64,000 nt of DNA from Psychrobacter glacincola (GCF_904846215.1 NZ_CAJGZK010000001.1:1-64000); one strand, 5' to 3'. Shown: positions 27,778-38,190, numbered from the stretch's first letter. The notes: generated by a model from the sequence alone, not told the origin. Translations and numbers: made by a program.

Positions 27778-27915
27778 TATAGTCAAAATACTCTAAAAAC
27801 GCTACGGTGCTGCGGGTATAAATTTTTTGCAGCCTCTGTCTGCATAGGCACAGCAAGCAAGAAAAATTGATACCCGCAGTACATAATGTATCGATATTAC
27901 TTTTTACTAACTATA
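27778..27915 (+). repeat. Palindromic MITE-like element, copy 7 (subfamily 1)
   Basis: It starts 31 nt after the hydrolase stop. Ends are TATAGTCAAAATACTC and TTTTTACTAACTATA. Arms CTGCGGGTATAAATTTT and AAAATTGATACCCGCAG carry a G-C pair where other copies have T-A, so pairing is kept by a double change. Confidence 0.93.
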
Positions 27916-27956
27916 ACTACTAACTGACTAGGTTTGTCTAATAAGGAACGTATAAG

Positions 27957-28553
27957 ATGCCAACCCTATATATGGTTCAGCTAGGTGGTCGTCCTAAAGG
28001 GCGATTGATTGAGCAACATGAGATATTTTTCGGTGTAGCCAATCAGGTTAATGAGTTGATAGTAGATATCAATAACCATTGGCCTGAGGTCAAAAACAAA
28101 TGGCATATTGATTCGTATCGAGCGATTACGCGAGTTGATAATTATACTATTAGATTGGTGGAATCAAGCCAGCAAGTAGAGAATACCAATGATTTAAAAC
28201 TATTTTTTATTAATCTCGGCGGCTATCAGCAGGGCAGTTTTGAAGAATTTCATTACAAGCTCCTCATTGTTGCTACCAATCAAGCGGAGGCGATTAGACA
28301 AGCAAAGCAGAGTGAATTTTATAAACGGTTTACTTTTAAAGATAAATCATCAGCTTTTAACGCCGCCTCACATATTGATGACAAGTTTGAGGTAGATATA
28401 GATGACATTTATAACGTCAACGATCTTATCTCAAATATTAAAATTATTATTGAACCTCTTGCTAGAGCACTTGATGAAGCGATAGATGAGGTAGAAGATA
28501 AAGAATACGTAGGGTATTTAAGTATTAAGAATCTTAAAAAATTAGCACTGTGA
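27957..28553 (+). CDS. DUF1543 domain-containing protein
   Basis: 198 aa with two related halves: MVQLGGRPKGRLIEQHEIFF (start) and FINLGGYQQGSFEEFHYKLL (about residue 85), each followed by a V-A-N/T-Q helix segment. This duplicated pattern is that of DUF1543 proteins, which are short and cytosolic with no known activity. It is bracketed by palindromic repeats on both sides (copy 7 upstream; copies 8 and 9 downstream) and has no neighbour close enough for an operon. Confidence 0.8.
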   Translation: MPTLYMVQLGGRPKGRLIEQHEIFFGVANQVNELIVDINNHWPEVKNKWHIDSYRAITRVDNYTIRLVESSQQVENTNDLKLFFINLGGYQQGSFEEFHYKLLIVATNQAEAIRQAKQSEFYKRFTFKDKSSAFNAASHIDDKFEVDIDDIYNVNDLISNIKIIIEPLARALDEAIDEVEDKEYVGYLSIKNLKKLAL

Positions 28554-28614
28554 TAATATTGATGGTCGCTTATATATTTGTGCTTTTTCAGATATACAGT
28601 CTAATCACTTTATA

Positions 28615-28752
28615 TATAGTTAAAATATCTCAAAAACGCTACAGTGCTGTTGGTATAAATTTTTTGCAGCCTCTGTCTGCATAGGCACAGCAAGCAAGAA
28701 AAATTGATACCAGCAGTACTTGATGTATCGATATTACTTTTCTCTGACTATA
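28615..28752 (+). repeat. Palindromic MITE-like element, copy 8 (subfamily 1)
   Basis: Ends are TATAGTTAAAATATCTC and TTTCTCTGACTATA. Arms CTGTTGGTATAAATTTT and AAAATTGATACCAGCAG pair with one G-U. It is fused directly to copy 9 through a shared TATA at 28749-28752. Confidence 0.94.
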
Positions 28753-28895
28753 GCTGATTCATTTTAAAAACGATACAGTGCTACTGGCTATACTTTTTTG
28801 TAGCCTCTGTCACGCCTGCGAACAGCAAGCAAGAAAAAAGTATAGCCAATAGCACGTTATTACAATCGTGTCGCTTTTATTTTGAACGGACTATA
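28749..28895 (+). repeat. Palindromic MITE-like element, copy 9 (subfamily 3)
   Basis: Ends are TATAGCTGATTCATTT and GAACGGACTATA. Arms GTGCTACTGGCTATACTT and AAGTATAGCCAATAGCAC are unlike subfamilies 1 and 2 but pair well. The core is GTAGCCTCTGTCACGC then CTGCGAACAGCAAGCAAG. It adjoins copy 8 head to tail. Confidence 0.93.
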
Positions 28896-29039
28896 TTTGA
28901 GAGATTTCTGGTTATATTATGGATTTGAGAGGGTCTCTAAGCATTAGCGATAGTATAGACCATAGACGAGTAACTTGAATCATAGCCCAATTATCCCCAT
29001 AATCTAACCACTTCCAAATAATAAATAGCCTAAGTAAAT

Positions 29040-32000
29040 ATGCCTGATACTTCAAAAGAAAATCAAGAACACAGCCAGTCTGTACCAGCGAAAAATCTGA
29101 ACGCCGATACAAAAAACACGCAGAAAGAGAGTGTAGATACTCAACGGGCTATTTCTGTGTCCAATTTACCTGTGCTCGCAAAAGATGAGTATTATCTCAG
29201 TCGCTTGGAGCGTGAGCTGGCACGTGCATCATTATCTAAAAAACCGACATTTAAAAATCCTGCTGCTAATAAAAATACCAATACAGATAGCAAACACCAT
29301 GCTAAAGACAGCAATGATTTGGATAAAAAACGCGCCCAATATGAACAGTTAAAAACGCGCTCACAACAAGCGGTGCAAGCGCGTATAGATAGCATTCCAG
29401 ATAGGCTGGCAGAGAAGCTGAATCAGGATTTGCCTGTTAGCCAACGTGGTGATGATTTGATTCAGGCCATCATCGATAACCAAGTGATTATCGTCGCTGG
29501 TGAGACCGGCTCTGGTAAAACGACTCAATTGCCAAAATTGGCAATGTTAGCAGGGCGTGGTATACGTGGGCAGATAGGGCATACACAGCCGCGAAGATTG
29601 GCAGCTCGCAGTGTTGCTAACCGAATTGCGGAAGAGTTAGGTGAGCAACTGGGAAACACTGTCAGCTTTAAAATTCGCTTTAATGAGCAGGGCACGGTAC
29701 AATCAGTCGTTAAGCTGATGACTGATGGTATTTTGCTGGCTGAATTGGGTCATGATCGCTTTTTGAGTAAATACGATACCATTATTATTGACGAAGCCCA
29801 TGAGCGTAGCTTAAATATTGACTTCATTATGGGTTATCTTAAAAAACTGCTACCCAAGCGCCCAGATCTAAAAGTTATTATCACCTCTGCAACCCTCGAT
29901 ACCAAACGCTTCAGTGAATATTTCAGCCGCTATGACAATAAGCTAAAACGGCAAGTACCTGCGCCGATTTTCAACGTTGAAGGACGGAGCTTCCCTGTCG
30001 AAGTACGTTATCGTCCGTTGACGGATGAGCCAGTAACCAGCTCGGATGATGACAGCTATGACGATTTTGAAGAAAATCTGCCGCGTGCGGTCGTTGCTGC
30101 AGTTGAAGAATGTTTTAGCGATGCACAAAATAAAGGTCATGCCGACCAAGCAGATATATTGATATTTGCAGCGACTGAAGCTGAGATACGTGAGCTACAA
30201 GAAGTGCTTGAGCGTCATGGACCTAAGCACACCGAAGTATTGCCGTTATTTGCACGGCAGACCTACGAAGAGCAGCAGCGTATCTTTCAGCCTTCAGGTC
30301 GTGGTCGACGCATTGTCATCGCCACCAACGTCGCTGAGACGGCATTGACCGTACCCGGTATTCGCTATGTGATTGATTTGGGCTTTGCTCGTATTTCACG
30401 CTATTCGTATCGCTCACGTGTACAGCGTCTGCCGATTGAGGCCATCTCGCAAGCGGCAGCCAATCAGCGTAAAGGTCGCTGTGGTCGTGTTGCGCCAGGT
30501 GTTTGTATTCGTCTTTATAGCGAAGAGGATTTTACTGGTCGCCCTGAATTTACAGAACCTGAGATTTTACGCACCAATCTGGCTTCAGTTATTTTGCAGA
30601 TGGCAAATCTGCGCCTAGGAAGCGTCGATGACTTTGAATTTATTGAGCCGCCTGACAGCCGTTTGGTGACTGATGGGCATAAGCTGCTCAATGAGCTTGG
30701 TGCGATTGTCGAAAAAGATGAGCAAGCAGTTAGCCATGTAAGTAATAAGTCAAAACGGCAAGGTCTTGATCATTTAAAATTGACTCGTATCGGACAGCAG
30801 ATGGCACGTATGCCAATCGATCCAAGGCTGGCGCGTATGCTAGTCGCTGGCTCCGACTTTGACTGTATCCGTGAAATGCTGATTGTGGTTGCCGCGCTTG
30901 CGGTTCAAGACCCACGCGAGCGTCCCGCAAACAAGCGCACTCAAGCCGATCAAAAGCATGCAGAATTCCGCCAAGATGATTCCGACTTCTTATTTTATCT
31001 AAGTTTATGGAAAGCATTGTTTGAAAAAGACGAAGACGGTAATAAGCTGTCTGGCAATCAGCGCAAACAGTTTACTAAGAAAAACTACCTTAGCTTTCCG
31101 CGGGTACGTGAGTGGCACCAGACCCATCGCCAGCTGGTGCAAATGGCAACCGAGCTGAAACTGATGGATGACGTTAGTAATACCAAATCTAATACTGCAA
31201 ATAGTGAATTGGCCAATAGTGATCCAACGGGCGTTGATGATGAAGCGCTAAAAGCGGTGAAGTATGCCAACTTGCATCGAGCTTTATTAACAGGCTTATT
31301 GTCCATCATTGCCCATAAGACCGAAAATCGCGGCGAATATTTAGCAGCACGCCAGCAAAAAGCCAAAATATTCCCGGCAAGTACGGTATTTAAGCAAATA
31401 CCGCCGTGGGTCATGGCGTTTGAGATGGTCGAAACCTCACAAGTTTTTATGCGCACCGTTGCCAAGATTGAACCCGAATGGATTATCTCTGCGGCAGGTA
31501 GCCTATTAAAATATCATTACTTTGAGCCACATTGGTCGAAAAAAACTGGTCGCGTCAAAGCTTATGCTCAGATTAGTCTGTTCGGTCTTATTATTATCAG
31601 TAAGCAGCTGACCAACTATGAGCAAGTCAATTTAAGCGAGTCGCGTGAGATATTTATCCGTGATGGTCTGGTTACTGGAAATTTAGGTAGACAAGCACCG
31701 TTCTTACAGCATAATATGGATAAAATTGCTGACATTGAACGCATTGAGGATAAATTACGCCGCCGTGATTTATTGGTCGATGAAGAATCCTTGTATCAGT
31801 TTTATGACAACAAAATCCCTGAGCATATTGCGAGCCGTAAAACGTTTGAAGACTGGCGTGCTGAGGTTGAAAAATCCGACACTCAGTATCTGTTCTTCAC
31901 CGATGAGGACGTACTTAATAGCCAAGCACCGACTACTGGCGACTTCCCAGAAGTGTGGAAACTTGGCGATTTAAAGCTGCCACTACGCTATATCTTTGAT

Positions 32001-33326
32001 CCCGCAAGCGATGATGATGGGGTAACCATCCGTGTGCCACTTGTCGCGCTACCGCAGCTTGATGCGATTGAGCTATTATGGGGCGTACCCGGTTGGCGTT
32101 TTGAGCTGGTATTGCAATTATTAAAATCATTACCAAAAGATATTCGTCGTCAGATTGTACCTATTCCTGATACTGCCGACAGCTTGTTTGATGAGTTGCA
32201 GCCTGCGGGTGGACAGGGGTTACTAAAACAGCTTTGCCAAGCACTCCATCGCCGTGGCATTATGTCAGTCACTACAGAGCAGTTTAACCCGTCTAGTATT
32301 GATCGTTATTTGCAGCCGCAAATCTGCGTAGTCGATGATAAGAACCGTATCATCGAAAAGGGTCGTGATCTACAAACATTGCAGATTCGCCATGCCTCTC
32401 AGACGCGCCAAGCGGTAAATGAGCAGCAAGGGGCGCACACAGAATTTCCTGAACATTTTGCCTTTAGTAAAAACCATCATAGCGCAGGCGTGGTCATGAA
32501 ACAGTTTGCCGCTTTGGTGGCTGACGAGGCAGGTGAAGCGGTATCTATCCATCAATATACCGATGTCAACGCCGCATTGCAGGCGCACCGTATTGGGGTC
32601 TTAACCTTAATCAAAAGCAAACTTGGCTCAAAGAAAAAACAGCTCACCAGTCAAGTTGATAATATATTTAAGCTGGCATTTGCCCCGCTTGGTGATATGG
32701 AAAAGCTGAAAACTATTATCATAGATGCAACTTTAGATGCAGCGCTTGAAGAGCACTATGTATTGTTTGATCATACGCTAGAGCTACCTGAGAGTGCAGA
32801 TGATATGGCAGTTGGGCTTAGCGAAGAGTTGCCATTTACTCCTGAAGAATACAGCCAAACGCTCGATGTAGTGCTAAGTAACTTTTTGCTGATCGGTCAA
32901 ACCATTATAAAAACGCTCAAAAATGTCTATACGCGCTGGCAACGTATCCGCCAAAGCTTGCTAATGCTTGATCGCGAGATATTTGGCGAGTCTATCGAAG
33001 ATATTGAAGATCAGCTAGCCGATTTGCATTTGGCAGATTTTGTTTACCGTATGGATTATAGTCACTGGCAGCAGTATCCACGCTATCTGGAGGCGTTAGA
33101 GATTCGTATCGACCGCCTTGAGCACAATATCGAAGCCGACCTCGATGGTGTCTATGCACTCGACTTGCATATGGAGCGACTGGCAGGACGCGCTAATGAT
33201 AAAGCCATTAGCGATTACCGCTGGATGGTTGAGGAGTTCCGCATTCAACTGTTTGCTCAGCCGATGAAAACCCGTATGGCCGTATCGCCTAAGCGTCTTG
33301 GTAAGATATGGGATAAAATGAGTTAG
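29040..33326 (+). CDS. hrpA: ATP-dependent RNA helicase HrpA (DEAH box)
   Basis: 1428 aa, slightly longer than E. coli HrpA because of a charged N-terminal extension of about 120 residues. Helicase motifs: VIIVAGETGSGKTTQLP (I), TQPRRLAARSVANR (Ia), IIIDEAHERS (II, DEAH), ITSATLD (III) and NQRKGRCGRVAPG (VI). The helicase-associated domain and a long C-terminal region of DUF3418 type follow, ending at LGKIWDKMS. HrpA acts in mRNA processing and rescue of stalled ribosomes in E. coli. It is a monocistronic gene. Confidence 0.95.
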   Translation: MPDTSKENQEHSQSVPAKNLNADTKNTQKESVDTQRAISVSNLPVLAKDEYYLSRLERELARASLSKKPTFKNPAANKNTNTDSKHHAKDSNDLDKKRAQYEQLKTRSQQAVQARIDSIPDRLAEKLNQDLPVSQRGDDLIQAIIDNQVIIVAGETGSGKTTQLPKLAMLAGRGIRGQIGHTQPRRLAARSVANRIAEELGEQLGNTVSFKIRFNEQGTVQSVVKLMTDGILLAELGHDRFLSKYDTIIIDEAHERSLNIDFIMGYLKKLLPKRPDLKVIITSATLDTKRFSEYFSRYDNKLKRQVPAPIFNVEGRSFPVEVRYRPLTDEPVTSSDDDSYDDFEENLPRAVVAAVEECFSDAQNKGHADQADILIFAATEAEIRELQEVLERHGPKHTEVLPLFARQTYEEQQRIFQPSGRGRRIVIATNVAETALTVPGIRYVIDLGFARISRYSYRSRVQRLPIEAISQAAANQRKGRCGRVAPGVCIRLYSEEDFTGRPEFTEPEILRTNLASVILQMANLRLGSVDDFEFIEPPDSRLVTDGHKLLNELGAIVEKDEQAVSHVSNKSKRQGLDHLKLTRIGQQMARMPIDPRLARMLVAGSDFDCIREMLIVVAALAVQDPRERPANKRTQADQKHAEFRQDDSDFLFYLSLWKALFEKDEDGNKLSGNQRKQFTKKNYLSFPRVREWHQTHRQLVQMATELKLMDDVSNTKSNTANSELANSDPTGVDDEALKAVKYANLHRALLTGLLSIIAHKTENRGEYLAARQQKAKIFPASTVFKQIPPWVMAFEMVETSQVFMRTVAKIEPEWIISAAGSLLKYHYFEPHWSKKTGRVKAYAQISLFGLIIISKQLTNYEQVNLSESREIFIRDGLVTGNLGRQAPFLQHNMDKIADIERIEDKLRRRDLLVDEESLYQFYDNKIPEHIASRKTFEDWRAEVEKSDTQYLFFTDEDVLNSQAPTTGDFPEVWKLGDLKLPLRYIFDPASDDDGVTIRVPLVALPQLDAIELLWGVPGWRFELVLQLLKSLPKDIRRQIVPIPDTADSLFDELQPAGGQGLLKQLCQALHRRGIMSVTTEQFNPSSIDRYLQPQICVVDDKNRIIEKGRDLQTLQIRHASQTRQAVNEQQGAHTEFPEHFAFSKNHHSAGVVMKQFAALVADEAGEAVSIHQYTDVNAALQAHRIGVLTLIKSKLGSKKKQLTSQVDNIFKLAFAPLGDMEKLKTIIIDATLDAALEEHYVLFDHTLELPESADDMAVGLSEELPFTPEEYSQTLDVVLSNFLLIGQTIIKTLKNVYTRWQRIRQSLLMLDREIFGESIEDIEDQLADLHLADFVYRMDYSHWQQYPRYLEALEIRIDRLEHNIEADLDGVYALDLHMERLAGRANDKAISDYRWMVEEFRIQLFAQPMKTRMAVSPKRLGKIWDKMS

Positions 33327-33589
33327 GACAAAATTAAGTACTTTAATAACTGTTTGCAAGTTTTTACGGTCATGCGTTTAGTTGCTATCTCCTAAAAGCA
33401 TGACACTATTGCCTCTATTATCAAAAAGATTATTCAACCGCTTATATAAATATCTTAGACATTATCATGACACTGGCTGCTAAGCTCATACCTTACAAGC
33501 CTTTCCAGAAGTAATACATATCGAAGAGGTCGCCGTGACGCATTGGCTTTTTGTCGATGCTTTTATCAATAATGGACTTCTCTGTATTT

Positions 33590-34795
33590 ATGAGTACTGA
33601 TCATATCTCCACGACTACTCGTCAGTCGTTACTGACGCTGTATTGGCCTATGGCCGTGATTGCTGCACTGGCAATGACACTACGCCCATTATTAACCTCC
33701 ACAGGTCCTCTGCTAGAAGAGATTCGCCTGACTACCGGTATCAGTCTGCAAGCGGCGTCATTGCTTGTGGTATTGCCTATGCTATGTATGGGTATTTTTC
33801 CTCTTTTGCTGCCTTGGATTGGGCGGCGTCTGAGCGAAAACGCTTGGATAACAAGTGGATTATTTGCCATTGCTTCAGCCAGTCTATGGCGTTTATGGTT
33901 GGGCAGCAGTGCGGCATTGATTGCCAGTGCGCTAGTAGGCGGTACGGGTATTGCTATCGTACAGTCGATGGCACCAAGTATAGTCAAACGCTGGTATACC
34001 CAGCGTGTGCCACTGGCTATGGGTATTTATTCGGCGGCACTCATGGCGGGCGGCGGTATCGCAGCCACATTAAGCCCAGTGGTCGCGCAGCATTATGACA
34101 GTTGGCAATCGGGACTGAGTATATGGTTATTGCTGCCCGTCATTGCTTTATTGTTGTGGTGGCTAAGACCTAAAGAGATATTAGAGAGCAAAACCAGTAA
34201 GCAATCAGTCAATTTTTTTAGCAATCGCCGTGCGTGGTTGCTTGCCAGTTATTTTGGACTGGCCAATGCAGGCTACGCTTGTATGATTGCTTTTTTACCC
34301 ACTTATGCACGTGGCTTGGGCTTTAGTGCAGAGAATAGTGGTGAGCTTATCGGCATTATGACGGTCTTTCAGGTGATCGGTGCGCTTGGCGCGCCTGTAT
34401 TCTCATCGAATCGGCTAGATCGCCGCCCGTGGTTATTTTTTGCAGTGGGTATTCAAGTGGCCGGTTTTGTAGGGTTAATGCTGCTACCAGCCTCGCTGCT
34501 GATTCTTTGGGTCGCTATGATTGGCTGTGGTCTTGGGGCCTGTTTTTCTTTGACGTTGACAGTCGCGCTTGATCATCTGTCATCCCCTAAATTGGCTGGT
34601 ACCTTGACCGCATTTGTACAAGGTATTGGCTTTATTATTACCGCAATTATTCCGTACTTTGCCGGATTTTTGCGTGAGTGGTCAGGTAGCTTTCAAGCCG
34701 TTTGGCTGATGCTGCTTATCACGTTGGTGATCATGCTGATTGTTACTATGAAGTTTGCACCTGAGAGTTATGCAAAGACAATGAATTATTCATAA
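33590..34795 (+). CDS. MFS transporter, CynX/NimT-like
   Basis: About 401 aa with twelve predicted helices. The N-terminal part [21 protein letters not shown] is the hallmark of the CynX/NimT cyanate-nitroimidazole subgroup, whose substrates are varied. No ribosome site decides the start; Met at 33590 is chosen because it leaves a 20-residue cytoplasmic tail, but 33557 or 33572 are possible. The next gene begins 20 bp after the stop, suggesting a two-gene operon. Confidence 0.87.
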   Translation: MSTDHISTTTRQSLLTLYWPMAVIAALAMTLRPLLTSTGPLLEEIRLTTGISLQAASLLVVLPMLCMGIFPLLLPWIGRRLSENAWITSGLFAIASASLWRLWLGSSAALIASALVGGTGIAIVQSMAPSIVKRWYTQRVPLAMGIYSAALMAGGGIAATLSPVVAQHYDSWQSGLSIWLLLPVIALLLWWLRPKEILESKTSKQSVNFFSNRRAWLLASYFGLANAGYACMIAFLPTYARGLGFSAENSGELIGIMTVFQVIGALGAPVFSSNRLDRRPWLFFAVGIQVAGFVGLMLLPASLLILWVAMIGCGLGACFSLTLTVALDHLSSPKLAGTLTAFVQGIGFIITAIIPYFAGFLREWSGSFQAVWLMLLITLVIMLIVTMKFAPESYAKTMNYS

Positions 34796-34815
34796 AATCA
34801 AATCAAGGATTGAAG

Positions 34816-35271
34816 ATGGGAATTACAGCTATGGATAGCGTCTCTTGTACTGAGACACAAGAGACAAAAATCTCGTTACTCACAGGCGAGATGGCACAAG
34901 ATATGGTGAATGCTGCATTTATAGAGTCCAAAAAACACGGTCTGATGGTATCGGTGACGGTGGTCGATCGTTCTGGACAAATACTGGCTTTTTTGAAGGA
35001 TCACCGAGCGGGCGTGCACACTATTCGCTCAAGTTATAAAAAAGCCTACACAGCCAATTCGCAAAAAAGAGAAACAGCGGTTATCGCTAGAGGCGTTGCG
35101 GACGGTAGTATTGCTGCCGACATCAGATACCTTGATGAAAATATACTGATAATGCCGGGCGGTATTCCGGTTTATATTGATGGTATTGTAGCTGGTGGTA
35201 TCGGTGTGGGCGGTGCACATGGTAATGAAGACGTGAGTATTGCTCGCGCAGGCTTAAGTGTTTTAGAGTAA
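34816..35271 (+). CDS. GlcG/HbpS family heme-binding-like protein
   Basis: About 151 aa. Family signatures: [41 protein letters not shown], and the glycine-rich end [20 protein letters not shown] with [16 protein letters not shown]. Family members (GlcG, HbpS, PduO C-terminal) bind heme or cobalamin, or have unknown roles. AAGGA lies 6 nt before the ATG at 34816. It closely follows the MFS gene. Confidence 0.87.
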   Translation: MGITAMDSVSCTETQETKISLLTGEMAQDMVNAAFIESKKHGLMVSVTVVDRSGQILAFLKDHRAGVHTIRSSYKKAYTANSQKRETAVIARGVADGSIAADIRYLDENILIMPGGIPVYIDGIVAGGIGVGGAHGNEDVSIARAGLSVLE

Positions 35272-35382
35272 ATACATAGGGCAAGTACTATGCACTAATT
35301 TTTAATTATTCATAATATTGAAACAGTGCGCAGGTGTACCCTATAAAATTTTTACCAAACAATACACGTATAAATAAAATAA

Positions 35383-35421
35383 AAAAAGGCTGGATTAGCG
35401 ATTGCTAATCCAGCCTTTTTA
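35383..35421 (+). terminator. Intrinsic terminator after the MFS-GlcG pair
   Basis: AAAAAGGCTGGATTAGC, a GATT loop and GCTAATCCAGCCTTTTT form a perfect 17-bp stem, about 115 bp after the stop codon. Confidence 0.9.
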
Positions 35422-35516
35422 CGTTAAAAAACTAGGACGTAATTTTTAACTTTGGCTAGACCGTAGTGGTCATCATACTCATACCGGTAAATAGATTGAA
35501 AGCAATGACGGGCTCA

Positions 35517-35606
35517 AATACAGTCAGTGAAAAGTAATATCGATATCATATGTACTGCTGGTATTAATTTTTCTTGTTTGCTGTGCTTAGGTAGACAGAC
35601 GCGTGC
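35517..35606 (-). repeat. Palindromic MITE-like element, copy 10 (truncated)
   Basis: The left half of a minus-oriented subfamily 1 copy is preserved: TACAGTCAGTGAAAAG, AATATCGATATCATATG, TACTGCTGGTATTAATTTTT and a mutated loop CTTGTTTGCTGTGCTTAG. Similarity stops around GACAGACGCGTGC, so the right half is missing. The 35622-35699 remainder shows nothing recognisable. Confidence 0.75.
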
Positions 35607-35699
35607 AATAGTTATCTAAGGCGGCATTTATCACTATGGCGATGTCGCATCAAATGAGCATTATAGGCAACATTTCAGCATAAGCGCCTTATATTGTGA

Positions 35700-36614
35700 T
35701 TAATATCGCTGTTTATTTAAAATAAAGACCAATACTGCGCTCAAGATAACCGTACTTGCTATTATAAAAGTTAAAGTGATCGGCTCGGACAAAATCACTA
35801 CGCCCAGTAACGCTGCAAGCACCGGCACACAAAGCTGTATAACGGCCGCCTGCGTATTTTTTAATAAAGGCATTGCCATATACCAGATGCTATAGCCGAT
35901 GCCAGAGGCAATGGCCCCTGATGTACACGCCAACCATATCCCCTCCATGGTGATACTGTTTAAATGAATGAGTTGCACATCCATAATGTTTTGATATATA
36001 AAACCCGCGACTAATAATATCGGTATCGCTAGCAGACTTCTGATGAAATTAAAACCTGTGGCTCGCAGCGGTGAGAGACAGGTCTTACCGCGTATGCTAT
36101 AGATACCCCACGCTACACCACTGATGGTCATCAAAATGGCAGCGAGTAATGACGGCATCGCCGCCGACGGTAGCATCAAATAGACAAACCCTGCGATAGC
36201 TACAACAAAGGCAATCCACTGCAAATGACTCAATGTCTCCTTTTTATAAATACCCCAACCAATCATGGTGAGCTGAACCGCTGAAAATAAAATCAGTGCT
36301 CCCGTACCAGTCTCAAGCTCGACATAAGCAACTGAGAAGCACAGCGCATAAATCCCTAAGCTTATGCTGCTCAGCCAACTGCCTTTTTCGCTTAATAGTC
36401 TGTTATCAAAGGGTTGACCAATCTTTGATGCTCGATATCGTAAGTAGTAGATCTGAGATGCCATGATAATCCCCAAGCAGACCGCCGCGCTTGATAGGCG
36501 GATGATAGTGAAGCTCCAAGCATCTATGTCACCCTCTGCTAACGCCATCCTACAAAACAAAGAATTTGCTGCAAAGGCTATTAACGCCATCAGGGTATAA
36601 AGCGTGACTTTCAA
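35700..36614 (-). CDS. EamA/DMT family transporter
   Basis: 304 aa with ten predicted helices arranged as two EamA repeats: MKVTLYTLMALIAFAANSLF (first), GTGALILFSAVQLTMIGWGI, VAWGIYSIRGKTCLSPL (second repeat start) and AVIQLCVPVLAALLGVVILS near the end. Family members export amino acids, metabolites or drugs; the substrate is unknown. It is transcribed alone. Confidence 0.87.
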   Translation of the reverse strand: MKVTLYTLMALIAFAANSLFCRMALAEGDIDAWSFTIIRLSSAAVCLGIIMASQIYYLRYRASKIGQPFDNRLLSEKGSWLSSISLGIYALCFSVAYVELETGTGALILFSAVQLTMIGWGIYKKETLSHLQWIAFVVAIAGFVYLMLPSAAMPSLLAAILMTISGVAWGIYSIRGKTCLSPLRATGFNFIRSLLAIPILLVAGFIYQNIMDVQLIHLNSITMEGIWLACTSGAIASGIGYSIWYMAMPLLKNTQAAVIQLCVPVLAALLGVVILSEPITLTFIIASTVILSAVLVFILNKQRY

Positions 36615-36669
36615 AAATAATTCCTACAATCAGTCAGTGAGATTTTGCATAAAATAGAATAGCTTTAAA

Positions 36670-36813
36670 TATAGTCAGTCCTAAATAAAAGACATACAGA
36701 TGTTATCAAGCACTGCTGAAGTTAATTTTTCTTGCTTGCTGTAGCTAGCCGACAGAGGCTGCGAAAAATTAACCCCAGCAGTACTGTACTCTTTTAAAAG
36801 TGGATCGACTATA
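36670..36813 (-). repeat. Palindromic MITE-like element, copy 11 (subfamily 2)
   Basis: Ends are TATAGTCAGTCCTAAAT and GTGGATCGACTATA. The arms GCACTGCTGAAGTTAATTTT and AAAATTAACCCCAGCAGT carry a mismatch in the middle. The loop is CTTGCTTGCTGTAGC then TAGCCGACAGAGGCTGC, with a GCTAGC apex. Confidence 0.9.
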
Positions 36814-36860
36814 GCGTGGTTTTGATGCCATCATTAAAAATAATAATAAGGGAAAAAAAT

Positions 36861-37544
36861 ATGGATTGGTCAAGTATCTTTATTCATGACACAACATGGG
36901 CATTTGCTGCTGAAATATTAATACGCGTCATTATCATGTTTGTGCTGATCATTTCATTTTTGCGCTTTACCGGCAAGCGCGGCGTTCGACAGTTATCTAT
37001 CTTTGAGCTGACCATCATATTGTCACTGGGCTCTATCGCAGGTGACCCGATGTTTACCGAGGATTTACCGATTATCCAAGCGGTACTCATTATGAGTACG
37101 GTGATACTGCTTTACCGACTCTGTACATGGGGCATGATGAAGTATCAGCCTTTTGAATATCTTTTGGAAGGGAAGTCCTTATATATCGTCGAAGATGGCA
37201 TGCTTGTACACGACAAAATAGCAGAGGGGAAAATGTCACATGATGAGTTTTTTGCAGAAATGCGCCAACAGGGGGTCGAGCACCTAGGTCAGGTTCGTAC
37301 CGGTTTACTTGAAACGGATGGCGAATTCAGTCTGTTATTATATCCACCTGATGACACCGGCTATGGCTTGCCGCTTTTTCCTAAGCAGTATCAGGCAGTC
37401 GATAAGATAGAGCCTGGGATTTATTATGCTTGTATGTATTGTGGTTATGTCAGCTATCTCTCAAATCCCAATCAAGTATGCCAGCGCTGTGAAAATGACT
37501 GCCGGAATTGGGCAAGAGCTTTAAACACTAAGCTCGTTAGATAG
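36861..37544 (+). CDS. DUF421 (YetF-type) membrane protein with C-terminal zinc ribbon
   Basis: About 227 aa. Helices near residues 14-35, 48-65 and 71-90 frame the DUF421 hallmark FTGKRGVRQLSIFELTIILS and LGSIAGDPMF. A soluble domain follows with LEGKSLYIVEDGML and MRQQGVEHLGQVRTGLLETDG. The C-terminus has CMYCG and CQRC pairs, a rubredoxin-like metal site. The start follows AAGGGAA at 36861; the upstream in-frame Met residues belong to the repeat flank. Function of the family is not established. Confidence 0.85.
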   Translation: MDWSSIFIHDTTWAFAAEILIRVIIMFVLIISFLRFTGKRGVRQLSIFELTIILSLGSIAGDPMFTEDLPIIQAVLIMSTVILLYRLCTWGMMKYQPFEYLLEGKSLYIVEDGMLVHDKIAEGKMSHDEFFAEMRQQGVEHLGQVRTGLLETDGEFSLLLYPPDDTGYGLPLFPKQYQAVDKIEPGIYYACMYCGYVSYLSNPNQVCQRCENDCRNWARALNTKLVR

Positions 37545-37596
37545 TCATTAGCGCACTATCTGACAATGCTTACTAAATAGCCTAAGCATTGTTATT

Positions 37597-38190
37597 TTAT
37601 TCGGCTGACTCAAGCAACTTTACTATCTGTTGAACACGCGCTTCTCGATTACCACCAATTACTCGAAAGGATTTGTTGTGAGTCGTTAGCTGATCAGAAA
37701 AATAAGCGCTTATCTCATCTCGCTGATGCGGGCTATCGCGCAAGTCATCAGCGACCCAAGGCGTATCGACATCGGTTAATAGTATCATGTCATAATGATG
37801 CGCCAATGCTGCTTGGGTAAGCGCTTCAGGGCAATCGCTATAGTACCAGTTGGCATAGACCATGAGCTCAAACAAGCTGGTATCGCAAAATAAATAATGG
37901 CTGTTATCGGATGTTTGCGCGGCTTGTTCGGCGAGTTTATTTTCTAACTCAATCTGACCTTGTGCAATAGGTAGCAAATCCTCCCACGTACAGGTCAGTT
38001 GCTCGTCGTCCCATTTAGCTTGCAAGTAAGTGCGCATATATTCTGGTACCCAAGGACAACCAAAATGGGCGGCTAGGTCACGGCACAGTGTGGTTTTGCC
38101 CGTACTTTCTGCGCCTAAAACGGCAACCTTGATGACGGATTTAGGCGTATGCTGTGTGAGGTTGTGTGCGGTAGCGTCGTTGCCATTCAT
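37597..38190 (-). CDS. NadR-type ribosylnicotinamide kinase (AAA ATPase)
   Basis: 197 aa P-loop kinase: VAVLGAESTGKTTLCRDLAAHFGC, then WVPEYMRTYLQAKW, FCDTSLFELMVYANWYY, ILLTDVDTPWVADDLRD and VIGGNREARVQQIVKLL. These match the kinase half of NadR; the adenylyltransferase and repressor parts of enteric NadR are missing. It would phosphorylate nicotinamide riboside brought in by PnuC. Its start lies inside the end of pnuC, with a 50-bp overlap in a different frame, which supports coupled expression. Confidence 0.87.
   Translation of the reverse strand: MNGNDATAHNLTQHTPKSVIKVAVLGAESTGKTTLCRDLAAHFGCPWVPEYMRTYLQAKWDDEQLTCTWEDLLPIAQGQIELENKLAEQAAQTSDNSHYLFCDTSLFELMVYANWYYSDCPEALTQAALAHHYDMILLTDVDTPWVADDLRDSPHQRDEISAYFSDQLTTHNKSFRVIGGNREARVQQIVKLLESAE

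Noticed and set aside
33643..34098. 151-codon plus-strand frame within the MFS gene
   Set aside because: Shadow of the MFS gene in another frame, with no coding character of its own.
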